NCBI GenBank assembly: GCA_951799445.1
Contig: OX637294.1
Span: 24,887,452-24,951,451, forward strand
Reading direction: 5' to 3'
Origin: Pseudisothecium myosuroides
Lineage: Eukaryota; Streptophyta; Bryopsida; Hypnales; Lembophyllaceae
DNA: 64,000 nucleotides
The notes beneath the pieces were generated by a model, which made no database searches, had not been told where the DNA came from, and was given only the letters and a program-made list of their open reading frames with translations. Position 1 is the stretch's first letter. The number at the start of each line of letters is the position of its first letter. Below, piece after piece: positions 31,571-44,440 of the stretch. The translations under genes were made by a program, and so were the position numbers.

Positions 31571-33769
31571 TTGGGATTAACTAAACTTCACTAAATGTAA
31601 AGGAACCTACATATCTTGGAAGCTAAACTCTGGAGGTTTCCACAAAGGTCTTAGAAACTAGACTTTGGAACTAAACATGGGGGAGGTACAAAGCTTCTCC
31701 GTTAAATTGATTTTAACACCAACTTTAGGACTTATTGACACCTCGGGGTTCAAAGCTCCGTCGTCTACACTTTTAACACACGCTTTAGGACTTCAACTTT
31801 GTCACTAGTTTACAGCTTCGCCGTTTCCAAGGGGGGTCCACACAATGAGAGAGACTTTAGAAGAGGAAAAAAACTAAACTTTTAAAGAGAACACACACAG
31901 GGTCAAAGCTTCGCCGTCCCGGAGGGGGGTCCACTCAAAAAGGAGAAGATTAGAAGAGGGTTTGGGATAACTTTAGAAAACATGCACAAAGGAGGTTCAA
32001 AGCTTCGCCATTCCGGAGGGGGGCCCACTCAACAAGGAAAAGGTTAGAAGAGGGTGTAAGAAAAATACAAAGAGAAAACACACAAGTTAGACCATGTGGC
32101 AACACAAAGCTCACACGCTAAAGGCCCCCCAAAGCGGCATCGCCAAGGTACGGTGGGGGGTGACTTTAGGATTAGTGCAAGATACAAAAAGAAACTCTTA
32201 AACTTCACAAGTTAGACCACAACACGTACAAGAGGGAGAGAGAGGCTCTCCACTTATAACAAGGTACCAAAAACTTCACTAAAGAGTGCACAAAGCAAGG
32301 TAGAAGGACCCCCAGGGACCTTCAAGGCTTGAAAATAAGCAACAATGGAGCCAAAAGTGCTCCGAAAATACCGTAGAGGTTTTTGGCTTCAAACGCCAGA
32401 ACATCCAAAATAACTTGAACCCACGGACCCAAAACAAGAATTGGGGGTGTTTTAGAGAGAGAAATGGGGCCCTTATATAGGTTTCCCAAGGGCTCACCCC
32501 TCTTTCTAAAGCTCTAAGGTAACCTTATCAACGGGGATTTTCATCCTCATCCTCAAAGATTTTCATCCTACATCCTAAATTTCTACTTCTACCATCTATG
32601 CTGGACCAACATCCTAACTTTTGGAGATTAGCTCCAATCGCCAAACGGATTGCGCCGTTGGATCCAGATCGCCGCGTTTAGTCCTAAATCCCCCTCCCCC
32701 CGTACCGAGGCCAAAAACCCATCGTAGGCTAATTTAGTTTAAAAATCAAATCGTGGTAAAATCCTAGATCTTGGGGGTCTCCTATTTTGAGAAATGTGAA
32801 TAGCCTAGGATCTCCGGTAGGTGCGAGAGAGTTGGGAAGGACTTTTGGTTGACTTCGTTTCGCCATCGTATGGGCCCGGGATGCCGGTCAACGTGGCGGG
32901 GACCCCGCCACATGGTTAATTCTCGAGGAATCTCGCCGGTTCGGGTACTTGCCGCTATTGGAATGTCGTGAAACTTCACGGAGCGCATTATTAACATAAA
33001 ACAAGCTAGTTTAATTTTTAGTGAAATTTTATTGTAACCTGGGTAATTTCCATGAAATTCCCGTTGGAGGTTAAGAGGGCTGACCATCCGGAAAAGGTTC
33101 TTCTGCAAGTCGGAAGATGCCGGGATTTTTCACGTGACCTCTCAGGGAGTCACATGAAAGATGTGCGTGTGTGTTTCCGTACCTAGCACGATTGGTCAAT
33201 GGAGATTTAAAACTGGCCATCTCCTTGAATTAGCGACGGTGCGGGAATCTTCTGCAGGTGGAGGAATCTTGGCAAATCGCTTTCGCCGTTGGACTCCTGG
33301 CATGGGATTCACCCTAGACCACCATCCCTGGGCTGTAGATTCCTCCACGGGCCTGGTCTTGCGTAAGTGGCTCTTGCATGCTAACAATCGGGATTTTGGA
33401 AATTCGTCGATCTAATGGGGAATTCTAAATCTAACTCTAGGACCCGACCTAGTGACCTCGCTGTGGATCCCTCGGACCGACCTAGCCATGAATCGCCACA
33501 TTCATGGTGGAAATTAGCCCCTTTGGGGCTGTGTGACTCAAATTCTCCAAATCTAACCATTTCGTTATTTCTATACTATTTTTAGGCAAGATTTGGGGGA
33601 ATTCTAAGTAAACACACAAATCTAGACCAAATACTATAATGGGTATGACACAACCCTATTTTGGTTTTACACTCTTTTTATGGGTTTTTGTATACTTTTA
33701 TCAACTTTAAATTGCAAATTTCCAAAAAAATAATTCTACGAGTCCCAAGTGACAAATTGGGAGCTCACA

Positions 33770-34253
33770 GTTTCATCTACTGAAACTATATCATCCATTG
33801 TACAATCGCTTAGGAATCTGTCCTATTTAGGATACCATTAACACATTAATTAGTTTAGGTTTAACTCTCCTATATAAAATCAGGGCATCAACCCCGGTCC
33901 TTTCATTTTAATCTATTGAGCTGTTACTACTCGTTGCAAGATCACAACCTATTTCTATAATTACCAAGATGATTTACTATCCTAGGACTTTGTAGAAGCT
34001 ATTTGGAGAAGTACTTTTCAGAGATTGAGAAGTTTGAGTGATGCCATTTGCAAATAGAATCAAGACACTCCAGCAGGAAATTAATTTTCTGTGATTTTTC
34101 AAAGTTTGTGAGGACCAAATTGGTAAAAGGTGGATAGACCCATGTTAAACTCCGCTCTTAGTGTCCCATCCCAAGTGCATAGTCATGATGATGTTAAAGG
34201 ATTGCTAAGATTGTGGTAACGGGTGAGTGACTGGCGCAAATGAGAGGGTCCAA
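33770..34253. other. no gene recognised
   Basis: Unique-looking sequence between the LTR end and a short inverted-repeat element. No feature identified. Confidence 0.4.
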
Positions 34254-34570
34254 TAAGGTAGGAGGTCCATAAACCGCTCATCTAAGAGCTGAAGCTGACT
34301 TTTGGGGAGGTAGAACTTCTTAAAATATTTTTCAGTAAATTTTCCTTGAAAGGCAAGAGAAATTGGCATCTAACCCAAGTTGTTTCATATTTTTTGAAGC
34401 TTTGTGGAATTACTTATGAATTTTTGAAGTTGCAGAAAAGTGCATTTTTGTGGGCTCTAAAACCGACCACCTCCTCAAATGCACACCACTTGTACATTGG
34501 AAAGTGCAAAATGTACCTCTAGAGCTTGATTGGTTTTAGAACCGGCTCCATTTTAGGACCTCCTACCTTA
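34254..34570. mobile_element. short inverted-repeat element, family D
   Basis: Begins TAAGGTAGGAGGTCC and ends GGACCTCCTACCTTA, an exact inverted repeat of 15 bases, with weaker matching further in. 317 bp. A related right half (GCAAAATGTACCT to GGACCTCCTACCTTA) lies at about 38822-38945. The target duplication is unclear. Confidence 0.65.
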
Positions 34571-34724
34571 GATGTCGGAACTGGATGATTGACGACATTG
34601 GGTTGTTCTGTCTTACAATATACTAAAACCTGTATTTGGTGTCACGGCATGGGAGCAATTTCAGTTTGTTCTAGACTAGCTTAAGCTTGACTAGTCAACT
34701 ATTGGAGGGCCTATTGCGCAGAAG

Positions 34725-34825
34725 CTGCTTTAATTTGTGAATTCCTTGCAAAACCTGCTTTAATTTGTGAATTCCTTGCAAAACCTGCTTTAATTTGTGA
34801 ATTCCTTGCAAAACCTGCTTTAATT
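34725..34825. repeat. 30-bp tandem repeat, about 3.4 copies
   Basis: Perfect units CTGCTTTAATTTGTGAATTC plus CTTGCAAAAC start at 34725, 34755 and 34785, with a partial one at 34815. Confidence 0.92.
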
Positions 34826-36284
34826 CCACAAGGTGCTTGACAGGTGTAAGATGTAAGCAGCTTTGCGGAGGAGCATCAGAGCATCCCGGGAGGGACGGTG
34901 ACGAGCACCTACTTTGGACGAGATTCTGCGAATGTTTTCGCAACTTTCCATCCAAACTTTCGGGAGGGATGGTGATTAGCACTGCTTTGGACGAGAGCTA
35001 CTGATGTTTTCGCAAATTTCCATGTAAACTCCTCCGGACTCTCTACATCGAAGACCTTGTTGTGAGTCCTTGTTGCGAGTCCTTGTTGCAAAGTCTCTGT
35101 GTGCTTCAAAAATGGACAAATTCGTGAAGTTTGCGTGTCAACTGTCAGAGATTGTGAGGTTCATGTGCTTAGAGCTCCAAAGGCGAGGACTTGTGTCTAG
35201 AGGTTGCAGATGGGTGCCAATCTTTTGAAATTTTGGCATTACAGTGAATTCGACGTTCTACGTAATCAAGACGTTCATCCATACGTATACTGCAGTGTGC
35301 TAGTTTGTGTGACAGATTCTCATGTGTGCATGGCTTTCTTTTGCAGGTCCGGTGATCGGAGCAGTAAAAGGCAGCCTTAATCGTTTCCTTTTCTCGATAT
35401 TAAGCCACATTCCGATCTTAAGCTTCTCCAGCTGGCTTGATCGCAGTCCAGTCCAGCTCTCTACTGGTTTAATTGGAATCATATCAGGTTTTTTAAGCTC
35501 ACATGCTTTTTCTTTTTCTCCCAGAGGGGTTCGATGAGGCAACTGGATTTGGAGGTTGTACGTGGAAACGTTCTGAGTCACAGACTAGAGTGGTTCTTTT
35601 TCGGGTTTTTTGTAGACTATAGTGAGCATGGATGTGCAAGGATTTGTTTGTTATTCATCGCTTAAATTCTGTGGAAATAGCTTAACAACAAAGACGGGGA
35701 GTCTTGTCTGCACATACACCAAACAGGAGGGCGAGCTAGCCGGTGCATTTTCTTCAGCTACTGCTAGCCTTAATCCACTCGCCAAGCCGTCAAGGGAGAG
35801 AAAAGCCGGTGAAGGCAAGTGCAGGTACGTACAATATCGAACTGTTCTCTCGATCGTTTTCTCTTGTTCAACCGTTTCTTTTCGTAATGCCACAAACAAG
35901 CAATGCCATTTCATTATGACTGAAGCTAGTAGGACGTTCATCTAGCTATACTGTAGTTTGTTAGATTGTGGGACAGATTATCGCATGAGCGCGTTTTTCC
36001 CTGCAGGTTCGGTGATCGATCGGAGCTGTTTAAGCCAGGCTTTAGATATTCCTAAACCGAATTTCGATCTTTAGCTTCTCCATCTAGCTGTCCGGTCCGA
36101 GGTGAAACTGCTGGCCTTCTTTAATTATCGTTTCATTTGTCGCCTCACTCGCTTTTTCTTCTTTTAAGGTGGGTTTGATGAATTAATTGAACTTGGAGGT
36201 TGTGGAAACGTTCAAAGATCTGAGTGATAGGGTAGTTCTTTTCAGGAATTGTTCAGACTTGATTGTGCATGGATGTGCAAGGAC

Positions 36285-36466
36285 TTGACAAGTATTTTGT
36301 TAAAATGGCAATATTCCACAAACTTGGCACTTTCAGATATAGACCATGTGGTCTGAAATGTAAACCGGTCATAGATTTCAGACCATGTGGTCTGAAATCT
36401 ATACCAATCCTAGAAAATGAGTGGAAAATGGCGGGAGAATATTGCCAATTTAACGAAATATCCGTT
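36285..36466. mobile_element. family A inverted-repeat element, eroded copy
   Basis: TTTTGTTAAAATGGCAATATTCC faces GAATATTGCCAATTTAACGA as terminal inverted repeats. An inner palindrome lies around GACCATGTGGTC. The outer ends are worn and no target duplication is visible. Confidence 0.6.
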
Positions 36467-36498
36467 TTGTTTGTTATTCGTTACTTGAATTCCTCGGA

Positions 36499-36811
36499 GT
36501 ATGGTGAATTTCATTAAAATGGTGGTATTCCATGTGCCATTTTCACACCATGACATCTAGGACTAATATACATTGTTAATATCTAGGTTAGTTTTAGATT
36601 TCAAAAATCTAGGATTAACATAGATGTGCAGTCTGAAAAATCTAGGATTAATATAGATTTCAAATATCCAAGACACTTGTAGATTTCAAAAATCTAGTAC
36701 TGGTACAGATTCTGGTACAAAAAAAACAGTTCAAACTGTGCAGTCTGAACTGCTAAAAGTGCCAAATTAACGGAATACCGCCATTCTAATGAAATTGGCC
36801 ATCCTCTCAAT
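36499..36811. mobile_element. family A inverted-repeat element
   Basis: Starts ATGGTGAATTTCATTAAAAT and ends ATTCTAATGAAATTGGCCAT. The inner part repeats a TCTAGGATTAATATAGATTTC-type word, and GTGCAGTCTGAACTG is present. No clear target duplication. Confidence 0.75.
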
Positions 36812-37558
36812 AACTAGATAATCGTACAAATGCAAAATGAACAATGAGTAGCTTACTTTGGGGGGGGGCGGTCGGTACTTGCATGCAACAACACTTGACT
36901 GGTCATTGTGATCTGGTACTAATTGCTGCTGCTACACTCGGGGGTGTTGGTGTTGGTGTCTGCTTACAGTATTCAGTAATCCCGTCAGTAATCCACCAAG
37001 TACAGTTGATTTCAAGCTAGCACAGTCAAGAGCAGATCAGATGGCGGGGGAAAATGACTTCAAAAACACCAAACGATGCGGTCCATGCATTCCTTCTGTG
37101 AGGTGAGCCAGATAACCAGATTACGATCGACATTGCGTTCAAGTAGCTCAGTTCTTTTTTCGTTTGCATGATTAGAACCCCTCGGTACGTTGATTATCTA
37201 CAGTAGTGAGAGTTCTAGTCAATTTTAAAATATAAATGGGCGGAATTCCACTACTTCGTCTCACTTTTTAAACGATGTGGATGCAGATTTAACCACTCCA
37301 ACCACGTAGATTTTAGTTGTGAAGTCTACCCAAAAAGTAGATTTCAGATTTCGGTATCTTTTCACCCTACAGATTTCAGATTCCCTAATATAGTCTATGA
37401 ATTTTGTAGATTCCTTATAAAAATCAAATTTACAATTTTAGTAGACTTTTGAAAATCTCAAAATCTTTTACTTCCATAGATTTCATTATAGTACCAAATC
37501 TAAAAGCAGAAAAGATTTATAATTCAATATAAAAACTTACACTATTTATTTCTCCAAC

Positions 37559-37840
37559 CATTAGAAGAGATTTGAGGGCTCTAAGAGCCCGCGAGTTATT
37601 TGGCCCTGGGAACCCTGGGAACAGCCTGGGAATAGTAATCTGACATGGCCAAGAGCGTGCCACGTCAGAAAATAATTTTTTTTTTTAAATTTAATTTTTT
37701 TAATTTTTTTAAATAAAATTTTTAATTTATTTTAAATTTTTTTAATTTTTAATTTTTAATTTTATTTTTATATTCTGACTGTTCCCAACTGCGGGAACAG
37801 CTAGAAGCGGCCCCTTGCAGCCCTCAAATCTCTTCTAATG
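37559..37840. mobile_element. short inverted-repeat element, family C, copy 1
   Basis: Begins CATTAGAAGAGATTTGAGGG and ends CCCTCAAATCTCTTCTAATG, a perfect 20-base terminal inverted repeat. The centre is T/A-rich with CTGGGAACAG and TGACATGGC motifs. 282 bp; a second copy lies at 51836-52165. The target duplication is unresolved. Confidence 0.85.
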
Positions 37841-38821
37841 CCACTTCATCCCGTAGAATCATTATGAGATAATTGTTTCTTTTAAGAGGTCCATTAATTG
37901 CCACTGTAACTTTTAAAGGACCAAGGCCATTTTTCTATCAAAAACCACTCAAAATTGCTATTTTCATTGCATTCACCCAAGAAAGAAAAAAAAATATTTT
38001 GTTTAGAATCTAACTATAAGATCTCATACTTCATTTGTCTAAGATCATGTAGTAAAAATTTCATAAAGTTTGATTATATAGATTAGAAGATATTAGCATT
38101 CAAAGTTGGGATTTTTTTTTAAAACACTAGCCTGCAATTTTAGATGACTTTGACTATCATTTGTAGAATTTTTTTGCACTACAAACTTTAAATTTCAAAC
38201 TTTCTATGTTGAAGAATTGAGTTGAAAGTCTAAATAAAAACTTAGAAAAAATACACTGTCTTCATTTTCATTCTTTAAAAAATTGTTAAGTAGAAGTAGA
38301 TCCAAGATTAATTGAAAGAAAAACTAAATCGTTAATAGCTCTAAGATGGGATTGAAACACAATGATCTCAATGGTGAGATTGTTTTAGCAAGCAAATTTA
38401 ACCTTATCAAACAATTTTTTTTGAAAAATTGTAAAAATTGCATTAAAAACTGAATTCTATAAGTTGTTTGTTCAAGAAGATGCTCAAATTGACCAAAAAA
38501 CAAGATTGTCTTCAACTTTCCCATTACTAGTCTAAATAGAATGAATCAAAGCTTCACATGTAGACAAAAAAATTTAAAATTATTTGACTTTTTGCAATTT
38601 TTTTTGTATTGCCCACCGAGTTCAATTGTAGGAATGTAGGCTTTTTATAATACAACTTTTGCTCCCAGGCACCAATTGAAATAAAATTTATATTCCCATG
38701 AAGCTAATTATTTTTTCTATCTTATGAGAAAGTTTCATAAAAGATTGAGGTTGTAGGAACCTACCCAAAATCCATTTTGTCCCCCAAAGGAACAATGGTC
38801 CTTTAGGGGTTTAAGAGCTCC

Positions 38822-38945
38822 TTTGCAATTTGTGGTTCACTCTTGGTACATTAAAGAATGCAATTGGTACATTGAAGAAAGCAAAATGTACCTATGTGTT
38901 GAGGACACTTTTGGAGTCTAGTCGCTTTATGGACCTCCTACCTTA
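38822..38945. mobile_element. family D fragment
   Basis: Contains TTGGTACATT, GCAAAATGTACCT and the end GGACCTCCTACCTTA shared with the right half of 34254-34570. The left end is missing. Confidence 0.45.
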
Positions 38946-41149
38946 CATCATAGTAATTTTTCGCATACTAAATATGCCAGTTTATGGAATATGTGCCAAT
39001 TTACTATTGAAAGACTAGAAAAGTTATCCTGCTCTTCTAAAAACATTGTTCCTTGTATGAATGATATTGATATCAATTGTCTGATACTCCGTAAATAGCT
39101 ACCAAGCCTGAAACTAGTATCAATGTCGAATTCACCTGAGGAATCCATACTAGCTCAAGATTATAATTCCATAGTTGCACCGTATGGACTAGTTGGATAA
39201 TTCCACAGTGTCACCCTCTTGAGCTAGTATGGAATTTCAGGCTCTATTCTAAAGTCAATTTGGGAAATTCCATAGTTGCACACTGGAATAGGCTAAGTAG
39301 GGTTTATAGATATTTTGGATTTCTCTTGTGATCAATCGAGAATATGGGATTTTGTTTTCAGACAATGGACTGAATGCTCTGAGAGTTTTTACTTCCCATA
39401 TACGTACGAACGACGTATATTGGAAGTCGCGGACTTCTTAGTGACCGAAGACTTTCGAAGCAGATGGGCGTCAGGGTCAGCGTCAGATGATGAATTGGTT
39501 GCCGCGGCTACCATGGTACAACTAAAGAAGGATCCGAACTATTCTGCTCCCGTGCAGAAAGAGTCTCGTCCAAAGCGCAACCAGACTCGACGGGGACGCC
39601 GTTCTTAGGGACATACATGCGCGATCCCAATTCAAGCCTACAGCATAATGGCTTCATTAGGCTTGCAGCGGAATTTTTGCTAATACTATGGTTGGATTGA
39701 TCATGGTATATACTGTATATTGATCACACGAACAATGGACCAGGAGCCTTACTTTGATAACATGAACAATGGCCCGATTTGCAAGCCCAATTTTGACAAT
39801 GAATTTGATTGTGGTTTGAAATTGCAATTCATGCTGCTAAAATTCAAACGAAACCTGGTGTAAGTATGTAGATACTGGGTTAGGACACGATCGATATGAA
39901 CAATTGAAGACTTGTAAATACAGTTCATTGCAAACTTCTTGCGCTTTGGTTTGACGGCAGATCTGATTACGCTTACGCTGTACATTAGAGGACTGAGAAA
40001 TTTTGTAAGCTGCACACGCCCTTTTGCTACAGCTTGAACATTGCAAGCCACCAGGCTCATTAATTTTTTATGTCTTAGTGGTCATTTTCGTGGTTGTGGT
40101 GTGGCTATGCCTCCAATCTCTTCTAGTATTTCAACTTAACTTTGGGTACGTAAATACCTAGCTTCCAAAAACATTGACAACAAATGCACATCATTCATAT
40201 ATATATATGCATTAAGTAATTTTAATTGCAAAGTAGTAAATCCATTCCCATGGAAAACATTACGCCGTAAATAGGGCATGAATAAGCCATAAGTGGAGAA
40301 AATGTAATCAGAAACATACAAGAGTAGTCAAGTTGAAAACGTACAACTGCAGAGGCAAAGGCAACACCGATTCTACTCAAACTACAAGAAAAAACTGAAA
40401 AATAACCTCTACAATATCCAAAATAAGAGGTATTTGTGTATCGAAACCATCTCGAAAAAGGGAATGACTGAGACCCAAAATAAACTGAGATTCCATTCAA
40501 ATAAGACACCCCGCTAAAAATCGCTAAAAGCCAGGAAATCAATTCCCGAATAACTTTCCTTGAACTAGAAATTTTCCTCCCAAGTCGTAAACATTCAACC
40601 ACCAAAAGCTGCCAGTAAACTCCAGAAACCTCAGAAGAATGGCAGAAAAAATCAGGTTTCCAATTGTACAATGGAATGGAACTCTTTCCAAAGAAGAAAT
40701 GCACCCGGCAAAATAAAATATCACCATCGAATCTACAGCCTCAGGTGTACAGCAGGAGTCATCTACTTGCAGCTTCTCACATCATCAAGGATGATGAGCA
40801 TTAGGCCCGCAAAACTCATGTAGAGGGTTCAAACCGAGTGTTCGAACAAAACAAATATTCCTGCTGTTGGTAGACTTGACCACTCACACATCCATTTTCT
40901 ACAATGGCGACCATAGTCGCAAGAAGCAGATCAAGCTAACCTCAACCAGGCTTCACCACCACTCAATGTGAACTCAAACCACTGTTCAAGCCATAAGCCA
41001 CACTCCAGTGGTGGTGACGTCGAACGAAATAACTATACAAGGTGCAATGCATGTGAGCGGGATGCACATGCGCCAGCACTTCCCTCGGGATTGAGAAAAA
41101 TCACGTCAGTGCTTTTATAACAGGTATTTTGGCACTCACACACATGGGT

Positions 41150-43246
41150 TCAACACCTCGAGAAACGCAGGCGGTGGTTTTCAGATTCCAGCTCTCGCAC
41201 GCGTAGAAGGGCCAACTGGTGCAAAAAACGACCTGTTATTAGGCTGAAAATTGTAAAGTTGCCTTCACTCCATAGTGAGACCTTAACTCCATAGCCATCA
41301 AGATAAACAAAGAAGTCCAACAGTCGATTATAAGAACTTCCAAAATACATACGTCACTCGTTCCAAAACATTTGGAGCATGATTTCTTCGTTCAAGTGCT
41401 ACAATTCATTCACTTCCTTGAAACGACCTAAACGATGCGTTTCGACTCCTACAAATGGACGAGGCCACTTCGGACCATTTCAGCACAGCAAAAGTTACTG
41501 CTAAAATAAAACCACCAGAAAGAGAATGTGCAGAAAGCTAATCTTGCTACAATCAAATACAAACAGAGGACACCAAAACCCACCTTCAGCTTCTTTCTCA
41601 TCTCTTCATCGTCGCTTTCGCGAAGGAGGCGCTCCTCCTCCAAGGCATGATGAAGGCTGTCCCCATCTCGAACACATTTCTCCAGATTTCGCCTAAAACC
41701 GCCCTGTCGCTGCTCTAAATCCAGAAGCTGCTCTAGCCATACGAACAAGATGAGCTATCCCATGTCTATGTTTCATCATATCGACAAATAGACGACACTG
41801 AGAATATCGGTCCAACCCAAGAACTAAACACTACATACCAAATGTACGAACTTCCAAGTTGCTAGGGCAAGAAGATCTACCTGAGTCTCTAATTTACGAT
41901 TCCGGTCAATTTCAAACATCAGACTCTGTCCACTCGGTTCCTCCAACATACGGGAATCTGAAGAAAACGTAGAGGGAAAAAACTATAATTAAGTAGTCTT
42001 ATAAATAATGCCCTCAAACAGGGACCCAGGGAAAGCGTGAATTGTCTTTCAACATTGCAGTGCAAGCAAGCAAGAGAGGGATACAACTCGAAAAGGATTC
42101 TACTGTAGCATCCATGTACCGAATTTTCCAAAATGGCTGCGAAAAGAAGAAAAGGTAGACATTAGCTGTCCATCCAACATCTAATGTGCTAAAGGCAAAC
42201 GATAAACTCGGTATGAAACATATTCTAAAGCAGCACCAACGCTGGTTAATGTAATAGGTTCAAAGAGACGAAAGAGAAGAGAGATCTCCTTACTCCATTC
42301 CTAAAATTCCATAGAATTGGGTGGCTCTACAATACGCACCTTAATCAGTCGGTTCTTGTAGTGAACGTTGACGCCTTGTATACTCACATGGTCCTTAGCA
42401 TCCTTTACAAACCCAATGGTCACAACTGCCACCATCTGCAACATCACATATTACACACTGCAGGAATAATGGGCTCTTTGACATTGTAATCGATAGCCAC
42501 ATATTTAGGTTTCGAGGACAAGAACCAGCAGACCTAAACATTGCATCGATACTGAACGGACAAGAAATAATGACCAGTCACTCACATCCGTTTCTCGGGT
42601 AACATGATCAGCCCCACTCTGCGGCCTATATGTCAGCTCTTGGGTGTACAGTACATCAAGTCATCCACAAGGTTGTGGTGGTGAACTTCTTGTCCCTGGA
42701 GAAGGATTCGAAAGCCAGGTGGCATTCGCAAATACAACATAGAGATATAACTCTGTCGCACCAACAACGCGATCGAATTCGGAAACAGTTACAACATTGA
42801 GACTACAGACTCAAGCTTTACAGATGACTAATACAACTGACTATATTGTGCAAAACATAATTGAGTTCGGGAGCAATTGCATATCAGCAGAACCAGTAAG
42901 GAACACTGCATGTGTTCGTCAAAAAACAAATAAAATTAGACAAAAGGAGTCCCCCGTAGGGCCTCTTCAAAAATGGCACAGAAACAGAAGGCCGAATTGG
43001 AGATTCTTGGGACTTACAGGGTCCCAATGAAGGCTTTCGCTTCTTCCCTAACGGTATCAGCTTTGTTTCATGACATGCATAATGAAAAAAGCAAGACAGT
43101 GTGGTAAACAAACAAACCTGCTCAAACAAATCTTCCTCGCTACCATCAGGAGACCAGCTTTAAATTGTTTCCAAGTTGTGGGTCCAATCATTCAAACTGG
43201 TCCTCATCATCTTCCACACCTCCCCATCTCCAATTTCGTAGTCAAT
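41150..43246 (-). pseudogene. MORC/CRT1-type ATPase, decayed fragment
   Basis: MORC proteins are GHKL ATPases that compact chromatin and support transposon silencing in plant nuclei. Exons on the minus strand: 43246-43118 (IDYEIGDGEVWKMMRTSLND, NLETI, then WSPDGSEEDLFEQ); about 42790-42586 (SYISMLYLRMPPGFRILLQG, HHHNLVDDLM, then LTYRPQSGAD); 42435-42340 (VTIGFVKDAKDH, VNVHYKNRLIK); 42136-42120 (PFWKI); then coiled-coil exons 41957-41881, 41727-41584 and 41215-41150 in consistent phase to a stop. Breaks: an in-frame TAA at 43160-43162 where the family has a sense codon before WSP; a 5-bp tandem duplication (GTACAGTACA, 42646-42655) that shifts the frame between LVDDLM and LTYRPQ; a phase mismatch after the PFWKI exon; and no exon for the conserved segment that should follow it. 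The N-terminal ATP-binding part was not found. Confidence 0.75.
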
Positions 43247-44440
43247 CTGCACAAATCGAGGACCTCTTCAGAGAAAATTCTCTACAGGCAAAGTTCATGA
43301 TAAGGTGAATAGCACCGGGCGATGATGAAAAAGAAGCACAAACTCTAGCTTTAAGAACCTAAAGCTAGACTGGTTCCCAAATTCTCAAACGAAGGTGGTT
43401 CCCAACCCCTCCAACAAACGGCCGAAAAAAACCTATTTAGTAAGGACTTCACTGGTACCAAACTCAAACCACTCATCTACACTCAAGTGAGTGCGAAGTT
43501 CCACCATCATCCACAAAACGAATTGAAAATAATCTATGATGGAACCAACGACACTCACCATTGAAACAACAATATCATCATGCCCAGTTTAAAACAACTA
43601 GATCTTGAAACACTATAAATCAAAATTTGATAGGCCGAAATCTTAAGAAGCCATATTCGTGCACCTTTATTCCTCAAGGGTTCCGAACTTTTCTCAATAA
43701 TTTTGCCATGGGCCTTTGGTTAAAACGGATTTAGCAATGACCACCAAGAAAAAATGATTACTTCAAAAAGACAGATTTAAATTGAAATTTCATAGCAAAA
43801 CTAATATATTAATTTCGATAAGTATAATAATTAATAATTATACGAACATAAGAAGAAGAATAGAACGTTATCTCCAAAACAATCAATGGTGGTACTTCAA
43901 CTAGCCAATTTAATGAACGTAACTAGCAAAGTCTACCTTAGAACATGTTGTGAACCCACCATCGGTGCTGCCTCGTTGGAACCCCAGTTGCCGACGATTC
44001 TCTGTTGCCCAGCCTCGGGGTTGCTACAGCATACAGTCTCACCATGACATCGAAGAGCCCTCATACTCTCACATTGTTCTCGCTCTTCTGCATACCCAGC
44101 TGCGACGACTTGAACAGAGGTTCTTCCCGCATTTACTCAACATAAAAAGTTCAACATGCATTGAGCCCGAAATTCTCCACACGCTCCTTGTTTTGGGGTT
44201 AACAATTCTTCAGTGACGCCACTGAATTGTTCGCCCTCATGGCAGTATATGGTTCGCCGTAATGTCACGACTCTTGCAACAGCAAAGACAGAACGCAGCT
44301 GTGATTTGAAAACAAGCGTGGAAATTTTGGCCATGTGCGAGTTAAGGTCAGGGGTCTGGGTTTCGAGTGCAAGTATGACGCTCCTTGATCAATGAGATCA
44401 GTTCCAGCGAAGGTAGATGCGAATTGTGATCCTTGAGTGC

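Larger units (their letters stand above)
28697..33769 (+). repeat. right LTR (about 5.1 kb) of the Copia-type composite element
   Basis: It runs from the base after the polypurine tract to GAGCTCACA at 33769. Its last 1.1 kb matches 1-1093 closely, and its overall order matches the left LTR at 22.56-26.85 kb more loosely. LTRs of this length around a short, mostly noncoding interior recall large non-autonomous plant elements (LARD type). No target duplication was found. Confidence 0.65.
37041..39608 (+). pseudogene. left paralogue of the orphan gene, probably dead
   Basis: Exon 1, 37041-37102, begins with ATG and ends at a GAG|GTGAGC donor in the same phase as the right-hand gene, but lacks the basic N-terminal stretch. 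The last exon's coding end (to 39608) gives DFLVTEDFRSRWASGSASDD and DPNYSAPVQKESRPKR, then a basic tail and stop, closely matching the right copy. The middle exon is not found, and the CAG acceptor before the last exon has been lost by a deletion near 39400. Inverted-repeat elements occupy the intron. It may still be transcribed but should not give the same protein. Function unknown. Confidence 0.55.
35272..41063 (+). repeat. left copy of a duplicated locus
   Basis: Collinear blocks match 56817-61925 in the same orientation: the GCAGGTCCGGTGATCGG units near 35345, the block at 35700-35830, the exon-1 region at 36900-37180, the region from about 39010 to the last exon at 39608, and the 3' region to 41063 (GAACGAAATAACTATACAAG). 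It has two of the upstream units where the right copy has three, and carries its own transposon insertions. Confidence 0.8.

Noticed and set aside
34725..34825. Possible array of 30-bp direct repeats
   Set aside because: Perfect head-to-tail tandem without spacers; simple minisatellite.
37230..37260. Possible family A end (AAATGGGCGGAATTCC) in the intron of the duplicated gene
   Set aside because: The same text occurs in both paralogues without a facing inverted end, so it is probably just intron sequence.
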